7,636 bases of DNA from Pleurocapsa sp. MO_226.B13 (GCA_030064795.1 JASJEI010000449.1:1-7636); one strand, 5' to 3'. Shown: positions 1-6,605, counted from the stretch's first letter. A program made the numbers and translations. The notes: a model not told the origin generated them from the sequence alone.

Positions 1-1117
1 CAAAAGTCAGTCAACAAGCATTATCTCAAAGATTTTTAACCTTTCCTGCCATATTATTTGAGCGAATATTCCTCGAAATTTTACCTAAACTCAAGCTGAG
101 ATGGTCAACTCGTCAGAATCGACCGTTACCTGAAAGTGTTCAATTCACCCTATCTAAATTTGACAATATTTGGATAGCTGACGGTTCGACATTAGAGGCT
201 TTATTTCGTAAACTCAAGAGTTTGTCAGAGGTAAAACCTGGAAAATTAGCGGGCAAGATGGGAGTGGTCATGAATTTAGTGACACGCTTGCCTGTAGCAA
301 TTTGGTTTCTGGAAAATCCTTGTGCTTCGGACACCCGTTTTGAAGACAATTTGTTAGAGCTAGTTTCACCTCAGACTTTGTTATTACTAGATCGGGGATT
401 TTACCATTTTCAATTTTGGCAACAATTGCTCGACCGAGGAATTCACTTTATTACTCGCGTTAAAATTAATGCTGCCATTGAATATCAACAAGTTTTTACA
501 GATGGTTATGGTTTACGCGATCGCTTAGTCAAAATCGGCTCTGGAACAACAAAGACTCCTGTTGTTACTCTTCGTTTAATTGAAGTCAGAGTCGGCAAGG
601 TTTGGCATTCTTATCTAACTTCGGTGCTTGAGCCTGAAGTGTTGCCTCCTTACGTCATCATCGATTTATATCAAAAACGCGCTTCGTATTGAAGATGCTT
701 TCAATGTAGTGAAACGACTTTTAGGACTGAGTTATCTTTGGACTGGTTCAATTAATGGCATTAAGCTACAGATTTGGTCAACCTGGCTCTTTTACTCAGT
801 TTTAGTCGATTTAGGCGATGCCGTGGCTGATGAACTCTCACTTCCCTTTGACCGCATTTCTTTAGAAATGATTTATCGTGGTCTTTATTATTTTCATAGT
901 GCTTCAAAGCGTGGAGAAGCCCATGACCCAGTTAAATATTTTTCTAATCCTGATATTCAGAAATGTTTGGGCATTGTTAAACGGCAGCGAAAACCCAACC
1001 AAAGGCTAATAGTTGCTCCCTTTCCAGATCAACAACGAGGTTCTGACCAGTTTTTCTTTCAATCTTCTTCTAAATCACCCTTGACACCTTGCTTTCAAGC
1101 TTAACTTGTTACCAATA
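1..1117 (+). mobile_element. IS4-family insertion sequence, 3' portion
   Basis: This is the right-hand part of an insertion sequence; its left end lies outside the window. It is defined by an IS4-type DDE transposase that is open from base 3 to 1104, followed directly by a truncated fasciclin gene. The right boundary is inferred: the transposase stops at 1104, a TAG in the fasciclin frame is at 1116-1118, and fasciclin-like codons begin at 1119. I could not identify the terminal inverted repeat because the other end is missing, so the boundary is good to about 15 bases. Confidence 0.75.
3..1104 (+). pseudogene. IS4-family transposase, 5' partial and frameshifted
   Basis: DDE transposase that would cut and join the ends of its insertion sequence. 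The frame is open from base 3, so the true start is upstream of the window; a TTG at 222 is internal. The first catalytic Asp lies in IADGSTLEALFRKL (about 174-215) and the second in LLLLDRGFY (about 385-411). The third motif fits the IS4 YREK spacing exactly (Y-2-R-3-E-6-K) if read as YQKR-WRI-E-DAFNVV-K, but here the reading frame breaks at about 676-682. After the CGC arginine codon the sequence is GCTTCGTATTGAAG, which gives RASY and a stop at 690-692. Replacing GCTT with TGG restores RWRIEDAFNVVKRLLGL in the +1 frame, which then stays open to the TAA at 1102-1104. The break hits the catalytic motif, so the protein as written should be inactive. Family assignment is strong; the exact IS name is not recognised. 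Confidence 0.88.
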
Positions 1118-1118
1118 G

Positions 1119-1562
1119 GCTAGTACTGAAGCTGGCAACATTGTGGAAGTAGCTTCGGGTAGCGAATCATTTAAGACTTTGGTTCAAGCAGTACAAGCAG
1201 CAGGATTAGTCGAAACTTTATCAGATTCTAGTTCTTCCTATACTGTTTTTGCTCCTACAGACGAAGCTTTCAGCCAATTACCAGATGGTGCATTAGAGTA
1301 TTTATTGCAGCCAGAGAATCAAGAGGTATTGCAGCAGGTACTTTCCTATCACGTAGTACCCAATGAGATAATGTCCAGTGACATTTCTGGAGGCAGCGTC
1401 GAAACTCTCAACGGCGGAGTAGAAACGGAAGTAACAGATACAGGTGTTGTAATCAATAATGCTACTGTAATCGACCCAGATATCGAGGCAAGTAACGGTA
1501 TAATTCACGCAGTAAATCGAGTTTTAATACCCGCAGATTTACAAAGCACTCTAGTGGACTGA
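1119..1562 (+). pseudogene. Fasciclin (FAS1) domain protein, N-terminally truncated
   Basis: Remnant of a FAS1 protein. These are usually secreted or surface-anchored adhesion-type proteins in bacteria. Most of one FAS1 domain is visible: EVASGSESFKTLVQAVQAAGL at the start, the H1 motif TVFAPTDEAF, the central LSYHVVP, and the H2 motif NGIIHAVNRVLIP, ending at a TGA at 1560-1562. The frame opens right after a TAG at 1116-1118, with codons for ASTEAGNIVEVA before the first possible start, a GTG at 1143. No signal peptide is present and the GTG has no convincing ribosome binding site, so the upstream part was probably removed when the IS4 element inserted. It could still be translated from the GTG as a 139-residue cytoplasmic fragment, but I consider that unlikely to be functional. 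Domain identity is very secure; pseudogene status is inferred. Confidence 0.82.
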
Positions 1563-1590
1563 CACAGCTAATTTGATGCATTAGAAGAGT

Positions 1591-1620
1591 CCACAGATGA
1601 ACACGGATGAACACAGATGA
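1591..1620. repeat. Three tandem 10-bp repeats
   Basis: Three consecutive decamers, CCACAGATGA, ACACGGATGA and ACACAGATGA, lie just downstream of the fasciclin stop. They differ at only a few positions and follow the consensus MCACRGATGA. Short dispersed arrays of this kind occur between genes in several bacterial phyla; their function is not known to me. Apart from this array, 1563-1692 shows nothing I can assign. It should be the 3' flank (exon side) of the group II intron. Confidence 0.6.
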
Positions 1621-1696
1621 TTTGTCTGTTGGATCGATACTCTTGGGTTGTCCAGATGCAGCAGATAGTCCTTGTTTTTCGCGCTCGTTTATGTCG

Positions 1697-1768
1697 GGTA
1701 GGATTGGACTGTTACCAGTCCGCACCCCCCTTAGAACCGTGCGTGAGACTCCTCGCCTCACACGGCTC
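1697..1768 (-). ncRNA. Group II intron domains V and VI
   Basis: On the minus strand, 1768-1733 reads GAGCCGUGUGAGG, a loop region, then CUCACGCACGGUUCU. This is the catalytic domain V hairpin, with the conserved AGC triad in GAGCCGU and the closing strand ACGGUUCU. It is followed at 1732-1697 by a stem containing GCGGACUGGUAACAGUCC, which fits domain VI and would carry the bulged branch-point adenosine. The hairpin starts 10 bases after the reverse transcriptase stop, the usual order. These bases look intact. Confidence 0.9.
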
Positions 1769-1778
1769 AAGCCATACT

Positions 1779-3083
1779 TCAAGCTTTTGACTTGGTGTTA
1801 TGTAGCTGTTTGTGACACATTATGTGTGTATGCACCAGGTTTTCAACGTCGTTTTGTCCGCCTTTGGCAACAGCTACTATGTGATGGGTTTCTATTTGTT
1901 CTCCATTGAGGAGGTATTCGCAACAGATGGGGCATTTGTAATTTTGATTTTTGGCTACTTGTTCGTATTTACTCCCTTTTGCCCAATATTGTTTACCCTG
2001 TTTTTGATTGCGTTTTTCCCAATAGTTCCTTAATTCTGGATTGTCAGGTGAATAATCTCCTGTAACTTTGACGTGTCTGATTATTGGAATTTTACTGATG
2101 TTAGGTAGAGAATAGAATTTTTCCTTGCCTCTTCTACTAACTCCGTAACAGGCAAATATCCAGTTATTTCCATCTATGTTGTGGAAGTACCGTTTTTTGA
2201 CCCATTTTTTGTTTTTGTTGGGATGCCTACGCTTTGCCCAACGCCAGAGGTACATTGTTACTCGGTGATTGATATAATTGAAGGTCTTCTTACTAACCAC
2301 TCCTCTGTAGTAGTTAGCAAATCCTCGGAGAATTGGTTTTAGTTTGGTAATAAGATTCTGTTGTGTCCATGTGGCACATTTTGAGATTGTACGACCTAAT
2401 TCCTTACAGAATTTCAGCACTTTCTCTTTTTGAGGTTTAATTAGTAATTTGCCGTTATATTGGCGTAGATTAAACCCTAAAAAGTCAAATCCATTACTTA
2501 TGTGAACTATCTTAGTTTTCTCCTCACTGATTTCTAGTCCTCTTTCGGATAACCATCGCTTAATCTGGGCTAAAGCGTCTTCGAGACTTTCCTTATTTCT
2601 CGATGTCACGATGAAGTCGTCTGCGTATCTGACAAATCCTAATGATAGTCTGTTTCCCCATTTATCCTTGGGTAATTTGATGGACTTAACTAGTTTTTCA
2701 AGACCATGTAGTCCTATATTTGCCAGTATTGGGCTTATCGCGCTCCCCTGGGGTGTTCCTTTATTTGTGGGGTTTTTTACTCCCTGATAGATGTATCCAG
2801 CTTTTAACCATCCTTTGATTGACTCCCTGGCGGGGTGTGTATTAATCATGTTCAGGATGGATTCATGAGCGATGTTATCGAAAAATCCTGTGATATCAGC
2901 GTCTAGAACCCAAGTATGTCTTGCTCCTCGTGGATTATTTACCAGATTATTGAAGCATTATGCTATCGCATCTTGACAACTCCTTCCAATCCTGAAGCCA
3001 TAGGAATTTGGCTCGAATTGTGATTCCCATTGGGGTTCGAGTGTGTTTTTAACTATTATCTGCATGACTCTGTCCCTGATGGT
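1779..3083 (-). pseudogene. Group II intron reverse transcriptase-maturase-HNH, C-terminal part
   Basis: This protein copies intron RNA into DNA, helps it fold for splicing, and nicks the target DNA. The segment begins at the serine-recombinase junction with T-IRDRVMQIIVKNTLEPQWESQFEPNSYGFR in pieces typical of RT motifs 1-2. It then shows the catalytic LDADITGFFDNI, the GTPQGSAISP motif, the YADD active site at about 2616-2627, the maturase (domain X) segment around RGFANYYRGV, and a C-terminal HNH nuclease domain (CPIC, THHIVAVAKGG, CHKQLH). It ends with a TGA at 1781-1779, just before domain V. An in-frame TAA lies at 2960-2958, between DAIA and CFNNLVNN, where a CAA-to-TAA change would explain it. 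The ATG at 2849 is internal and not a real start. With the N-terminal part the product would be 559 residues, normal for this class. It is disrupted twice, by the insertion and by the stop. Confidence 0.9.
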
Positions 3084-3116
3084 GGGGACGCCCCCAACAG
3101 ACTGCACACAGTGCAG
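3060..3116. other. Left attachment junction (attL)
   Basis: Host sequence TGTCCCTGATG (intron gene, antisense) meets element sequence GGGGACGCCCCC at the core GT, 3082-3083. Just inside the element are two small dyads: GGGG-ACG-CCCC at 3084-3094, and CTGCAC-ACA-GTGCAG at 3102-3116 with perfect 6-bp arms. These may be recombinase or regulator contact sites. The join was located by comparing reading frames of the two gene halves, not by homology search. Confidence 0.75.
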
Positions 3117-3583
3117 AACCCCTTTCGGAAAGCGTCACCATTACTAATCCTATCCATCCCCTCTATGGTCAATCCGTGAGAGTACTTGCCCTTCAACGTT
3201 GGGGGCAGACTACCAGAGTAATTATCTCCCATCCGCAGGGAGGAACTCTCTCATTACCGACATCCGAGACCAGCTGGGAAATTACTTCACCCCCTTGTGT
3301 CTCATTCGAGAACAAGCCATTATTTGACCCAAAAAAACTGCTGCACTTGAGTCAGAGAGTAGAAAAAGTCTCGACTCCACACCCCAGCAAAGCTTCTAAT
3401 TGTCAACAACCTAAAAAATTTGACAATCAGAAAATTGATGACGAAACAGTTCAAAATCCAGTCAATTCTCCTACCAGAATCCAACGAGCGCCGACAAAGA
3501 TTGATCAGTCTAACAGCGAGATTAGTCGCCAAAATCCTCGACCAAGAAACCAAACCGACAGCACATTCGGGAGGTTCAGCTAA
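3084..3583 (+). CDS. DUF5372-like protein, start codon separated at the other end of the element
   Basis: First gene of the recombinase operon. The frame is open from 3080 to the TAA at 3581-3583 and encodes SVTITNPIHPLYGQSV, then RWGQTTRVIIS and GGTLSLPTSETSW. This recalls the short DUF5372 proteins (HPFHPL-G pattern, then a W-G segment and SLP--W) often found before recombinases of this type; their role is unknown to me. The rest is polar, rich in Gln, Pro and Ser. No ATG, GTG or TTG lies in frame before the GTG at 3176, which would remove the most conserved segment. In the circular form the right-end ATG (6555) continues through the GT core into this frame as MPTPWGRPQQT, giving 513 bases, 170 residues plus stop. 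The stop overlaps the recombinase start (TAATG), suggesting translational coupling. An 8-bp inverted repeat (ATTGTCAA, 3399-3406 and 3420-3427) lies inside. Confidence 0.68.
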
Positions 3584-5654
3584 TGGGGAATAAAATCGGT
3601 TCGACCCATCTGTCCCGCATTGCTTATGTTTATCTGAGGCAGTCTACCCCGTACCAAGTCGAGTCTAATCGTGAAAGCACAGAGCGGCAATACGCTCTAG
3701 CCAAGCGAGCTCTATCTTTGGGCTGGGACAACAGTCAAATCCGAATTCTGGACGGCGATTTGGGCAAAAGTGGTCAAACTACCTCAGGGCGAGAAGATTT
3801 CCATAAACTCATGGCAGCAGTCAGTTTAGGAGAAGTGGGAGCGGTTTTGGCCGAAGAGCGCTTCCCGCTTGTCCCGCTCTCAGGCAGATTGGCATAAACT
3901 CTTAGATATCTGTGCTTTGACTGATACTTTGGTTATTGACCATGATGGGATCTATAATCCCAATGATTTTAACGATCGAGTTTTGTTAGGCTTCAAGGGT
4001 ACTTGGAGTCATACAGAACTCCACGGTATGCGACTACGCCTACAGGGAGCCAAACTTAATAAAGCCCTCAAGGGAGAACTCCGTTGTACTCCACCTACTG
4101 GTTATGTTTATGATGCTGATGGGCAACTGGTTTTTGACCCCGATGAAAGTGTCGTGGCTGCTATTCGTTTAGTGTTTGAGAAGTTCCGCTCCCTGGGAAC
4201 AGCTTACAAAGTGATGCAATATTTTGCTCACTATGATCTGAGTCTCCCTCGGCGTATCTGGCGCTCGGGAGAGATTGGTACACTAGATTGGGGAGCAGCC
4301 AATCACAACCGTATTACCTCTATCTTACACAATCCCACTTACGCGCTTTACTTATGTTTATGGTAGAAGGCACTCTTTACCTGTGCTCGAATCAGGACAA
4401 ATTATTGGTGTTAAAACCCAACAATTGCCCGAAGCAGAATGGAAAGTTGTCATTCATAATACTCATCCTGCCTATCTTACTTGGACCGAATATCAAGAAA
4501 ATCAAGCACAATTAAAACGGAATTATGGATTAATCATGCCCGAAGGGAGAATAGGTTCTGCCCGCTCTGGAGCAGCTCTACTACAAGGATTAGTCATCTG
4601 TGGTAAGTGTGGTCGTCGTATGAGTCCTCGTTATTATGGCGACAGTGGTCATAGAGCCAATTATGAGTGTAATCAATTGCGAAAACAGAATGGTCAATTA
4701 AGTAAGTGTTGGAGTGTGGCTGCGGCAGCTATCGATCGGGCAGTTGCGACTCATGTCCTCGAAGCAGTAAACATTGAGCAGCTAGATATTTCCTTAGCTG
4801 TTTTAGAGGAGTTAGACCAACAGGCTAGTGAGTTAGAACATCAATGGCAGCTAAAATTAGAAAGGGCTCGTTATGAAGCTAGTCGTGCTGAACGTCAATA
4901 TAATCTAGTCGAACCCGAAAATCGTTTGGTGGCTCGCACTCTGGAAAAACGATGGAATGAAAAATTGCAGCAATTGGCGGAATTAGAAGTTGCTTATGAA
5001 CAAGCCAGACAGGTAGAACGTTTAGAACTGAATGAACAACAACGGCAGCAAATTCTACGATTAGCCTCTGACTTACCGGCTCTTTGGCACTGTGAGACGA
5101 CCACGGCGGCTGAACGAAAAGAAATGTTGGGATTGCTGGTTAAACAGGTAGCTCTCTCTCCGATAGAATCTCCTACTCGACAAACCCAGATTGCTATTCT
5201 CTGGCATACGGGAGCGAAAACTGAGTTGAGCATCAAGCGTCCCACCAGTAGTGAAAAGCTTTCTACCTCTCCTGAAGTGATTGAAGCTATCAGAGAATTA
5301 AGAGCAGGTCAAACCTATGCTGAAATTGCCGAGCTACTCAATCAACGAGGTTTTCTCACCGGGAAAGGTCGAAAATTCACCCCCTCAGCTGTTAATTGGC
5401 TTTGCTGGAAGTTTCAGATTAAGAAACCGACATCCTCGAACTCAAAAGGTATTCGTGCCGATGGTTGTTATTCAACTAAAGCATTAGCTGAGAAATTGGG
5501 AGTAGGTATTCATACTATTCACTATTGGCGAGAAAAAGGTGTGCTTAAAGCCCATCAAGAATATCAAAGAGGGCCCTGGTGGTATTTGGTAAATCCAGAA
5601 GTATTACAAACTCTGCGCAGCAAAATCCATCGTGTACCTGTTAAATTCGCTTAA
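3583..5654 (+). pseudogene. Large serine recombinase with two frameshifts
   Basis: Site-specific recombinase that would integrate and excise the element. It starts at ATG 3583 with GGGAGG at 3569-3574, 8 bases upstream. The resolvase domain has the catalytic Ser21 in AYVYLRQSTPYQV, followed by NRESTERQYAL and DLGKSGQ. The recombinase domain covers TDTLVIDHDGIYNPNDFNDR through NPTYA and YVYGRR. A zinc ribbon begins with CGKC at about 4600 and is followed by a long coiled coil (about 4800-5040). A C-terminal helix-turn-helix follows (YSTKALAEKLGVGIHTIHYW). Two net +1 lesions break the frame, at 3857-3862 and 4343-4348. In each, GCGCTT stands where GCTGG would give AEELARLSRSQADW and TYAGTYVYGRR, the family patterns. 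With both corrected the length is 2,070 bases, 689 residues plus stop, typical for this family. The GTG at 4383 and ATG at 3869 are internal. Confidence 0.88.
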
Positions 5655-5660
5655 AATAGA

Positions 5661-5722
5661 GTTAACCTGGTTAACCATTGCTATCTAAAGTTATCAATCA
5701 CAAAATTAATGTGTGGTTAACC
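5661..5722. promoter_or_regulatory. GTTAAC operator-like sites after the recombinase gene
   Basis: Right after the recombinase stop, GTTAAC occurs at 5661-5666 and 5670-5675, giving GTTAACCTGGTTAACC, a nearly perfect dyad with starts 9 bp apart. A third, GGTTAACC, lies at 5715-5722. A matching pair with the same 9-bp spacing stands before the ribbon-helix-helix gene. Paired short palindromes at roughly one helical turn are typical operators for ribbon-helix-helix repressors. That the neighbouring protein binds here is inference. Confidence 0.5.
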
Positions 5723-5749
5723 AAGCCAGTCCTTGAGATAGAGAGGAAG

Positions 5750-5786
5750 AGACAAGGCAAATATCTGTGAGTTTTTTGCCTTGTCT
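5750..5786. terminator. 12-bp inverted repeat, possible terminator
   Basis: AGACAAGGCAAA at 5750-5761 pairs perfectly with TTTGCCTTGTCT at 5775-5786 across a 13-base loop. It stands between the recombinase gene and the next promoter, where a terminator would be expected. No long T run follows the stem (next bases CCTTGTCTTG), so it is either a weak terminator, an RNA stability hairpin, or a binding site. Confidence 0.45.
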
Positions 5787-5831
5787 CCTTGTCTTGAAGC
5801 GAGCAGGATGAGGATGCCAGTAGCCCATTGA

Positions 5832-5886
5832 GTTAACTGGGTTAACCTTTATGAAAGAATGACCATAATTAGCCTAAATAGGAAGT
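5832..5886 (+). promoter_or_regulatory. Promoter, operator pair and ribosome binding site of the ribbon-helix-helix gene
   Basis: GTTAAC at 5832-5837 and 5841-5846 (GTTAACTGGGTTAACC) repeats the 9-bp spacing seen at 5661. CATAAT at 5864-5869 is a good -10, and the second GTTAAC occupies the -35 position 17 bp upstream, so a protein bound there would block the promoter. AGGAAG at 5880-5885 is 7 bases before the ATG. The arrangement suggests autoregulation, which is inferred. Confidence 0.5.
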
Positions 5887-5892
5887 AAACCA

Positions 5893-6372
5893 ATGTCCCG
5901 ACGAACATTAGCTGCCGCCAAAATTCCTCAAGATTGGTCAGATGTGTTAGACCAACGTGCTCAATTGGAGGGTAAGTCTAGAAGTCAGATCATTCAAGAA
6001 GCCATTGCCCAATATCTCGACCAGCCCCTTGACCAAGAATTGACTCTTGTTTCACTAGCTTTAGAGATAGATTCCTTAAAAAAGCAGTTGTCGATGTTGA
6101 GTCTCTCTTACCAAGATCTGGCTATGGAGCGCGACCAGCTCAACAAGATGGAGCAAGATGGTGGAACCGAGAAAAAAACTCCTCCCCAGGTTAAACATAA
6201 ATCTAAAGAGAATCATTTGGTTAACACGGACTTGGATTACTCTAAGTTAGTTAACCAATTCCTCAAACAAGAGCACCTCGGCAGACAATCAAGCAAAGCT
6301 AAGTTCCTGCTCAAATTTGTCAAATATCTTTCCTCTCAGTTGAATGGCAGTGTCAAGGTGGGAGAAAAGTAA
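5893..6372 (+). CDS. Ribbon-helix-helix DNA-binding protein with coiled coil
   Basis: A 159-residue protein, probably the element's regulator. Residues 1-45 fit a CopG/MetJ-like ribbon-helix-helix fold: a short strand (RRTLAAAKIP) followed by two helices (WSDVLDQRAQLEG, KSRSQIIQEAIAQYLDQ). Residues 50-85 look like a coiled coil (LALEIDSLKKQLSMLSLSY), the middle is basic and polar, and the C-terminal 45 residues are hydrophobic-basic (YSKLVNQFLKQ, KFLLKFVKYLSSQL). The start is supported by AGGAAG 7 bases upstream. It sits downstream of the recombinase and just before the repeat cluster and right-end promoter, flanked by GTTAAC sites. Roles as repressor of the junction promoter, or as a directionality factor for excision, are both plausible; neither is shown. 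No specific family name is recognised. Its reading frame is intact, unlike the recombinase. Confidence 0.75.
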   Translation: MSRRTLAAAKIPQDWSDVLDQRAQLEGKSRSQIIQEAIAQYLDQPLDQELTLVSLALEIDSLKKQLSMLSLSYQDLAMERDQLNKMEQDGGTEKKTPPQVKHKSKENHLVNTDLDYSKLVNQFLKQEHLGRQSSKAKFLLKFVKYLSSQLNGSVKVGEK

Positions 6373-6398
6373 GTCAGATAGAATCCGCGAACCACTAG

Positions 6399-6484
6399 GA
6401 GCCAGCGCAGATCGCCTTTGGAAATCGATCACGATCGCTCTTTGGAAATCGATCACGATCGCACTGCGAGCCAGCGCAGATCGC
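6399..6484. repeat. A-B-B-A direct repeat cluster at the right end
   Basis: Repeat A, GAGCCAGCGCAGATCGC, occurs identically at 6399-6415 and 6468-6484. Between them a 23-bp repeat B, with core GGAAATCGATCACGATCGC, occurs identically at 6416-6438 and 6440-6462, a 24-bp period. Both units are rich in GATCG, and B contains ATCGAT and the imperfect dyad CGATCACGATCG. The cluster lies between the ribbon-helix-helix stop and the outward promoter. It could be a regulator or recombinase accessory site, or a HIP1-like cyanobacterial repeat expansion. Confidence 0.75.
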
Positions 6485-6494
6485 TATATGATCA

Positions 6495-6522
6495 TTGTAC
6501 ATTTCATACTGATCGCTATAAT
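6495..6522 (+). promoter_or_regulatory. Outward-facing promoter at the right end of the element
   Basis: TTGTAC (6495-6500), a 16-bp spacer and a perfect TATAAT (6517-6522) predict transcription from about 6529 towards the right end. In the circular form it would drive the DUF5372-like gene and recombinase across the joined ends. In the integrated form it would transcribe into the intron reverse transcriptase gene in antisense. The prediction rests on sequence match only. Confidence 0.65.
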
Positions 6523-6541
6523 TATCCCAAAAGCCTACTTG

Positions 6542-6590
6542 AAGGAGGTGCATTATGCCTACACCGTCGGAATTCCGAGGGGACGTTTCT
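6542..6590. other. Right attachment junction (attR)
   Basis: Element sequence GCATTATGCCTACACC meets host sequence CGGAATTCCGAGG at the core GT, 6566-6567. Combining the outer halves gives an attB reading ...CTGATG-GT-CGGAATTCC..., which is the coding sequence for GIPTIRDR on the minus strand. Combining the inner halves gives attP ...CCTACACC-GT-GGGGACGC.... A GT shared by all four half-sites fits a serine recombinase core. Confidence 0.75.
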
Positions 6591-6605
6591 TGCCATTGGG
6601 TTTAG
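6542..6605 (+). promoter_or_regulatory. Ribosome binding site and orphan start codon at the right end
   Basis: AAGGAGGTG (6542-6550) is a 9-base match to the anti-Shine-Dalgarno sequence, placed 6 bases (after GGAGG) before ATG 6555. In the integrated state this start opens only a 16-codon frame (MPTPSEFRGDVSCHWV) that ends at TAG 6603-6605 inside the intron gene. In the joined circle the same ATG enters the 170-codon DUF5372-like frame after four codons. Such a strong site in front of a useless peptide suggests the circular reading is the real one. Confidence 0.7.

Larger units (their letters stand above)
3084..6567 (+). mobile_element. Serine-recombinase element inserted in the intron reverse transcriptase gene
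   Basis: A 3,484-bp element bounded by the shared dinucleotide GT (3082-3083 and 6566-6567). Its cargo is all on the plus strand: a DUF5372-like ORF, a large serine recombinase, and a ribbon-helix-helix protein, followed by repeats, a promoter and a start codon at the right end. Large serine recombinases join two unlike sites through a 2-bp core, without inverted repeats or target duplication beyond that core, which is exactly the pattern seen. Excision restores the host gene to 559 codons in frame. It resembles in principle the cyanobacterial elements that interrupt genes and carry their own serine recombinase (such as the fdxN element with XisF), though I see no evidence for developmental excision here. 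The recombinase is frameshifted as written. Confidence 0.88.

Noticed and set aside
1607..2033. Plus-strand open frames at 1607-1909 and 1812-2033
   Set aside because: They lie opposite the intron's domains V and VI and reverse transcriptase C-terminus, and their translations show no domain.
1779..2849. A separate 356-residue reverse transcriptase starting at 2849
   Set aside because: The ATG is in the middle of the RT domain; the frame continues upstream through a TAA to the recombinase junction.
676..4348. Programmed +1 ribosomal frameshifting in transposase and recombinase
   Set aside because: The shared GCGCTT sits in three different codon phases, no usual slippery site is seen, and the recombinase would need two shifts in one protein.
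6399..6484. CRISPR array
   Set aside because: Only two copies of each repeat, no spacers of regular size between B units (1 base), and no cas genes.
3084..6567. IS607-type element with TnpB
   Set aside because: The recombinase is the large type with zinc ribbon and coiled coil, and no TnpB-like gene is present.
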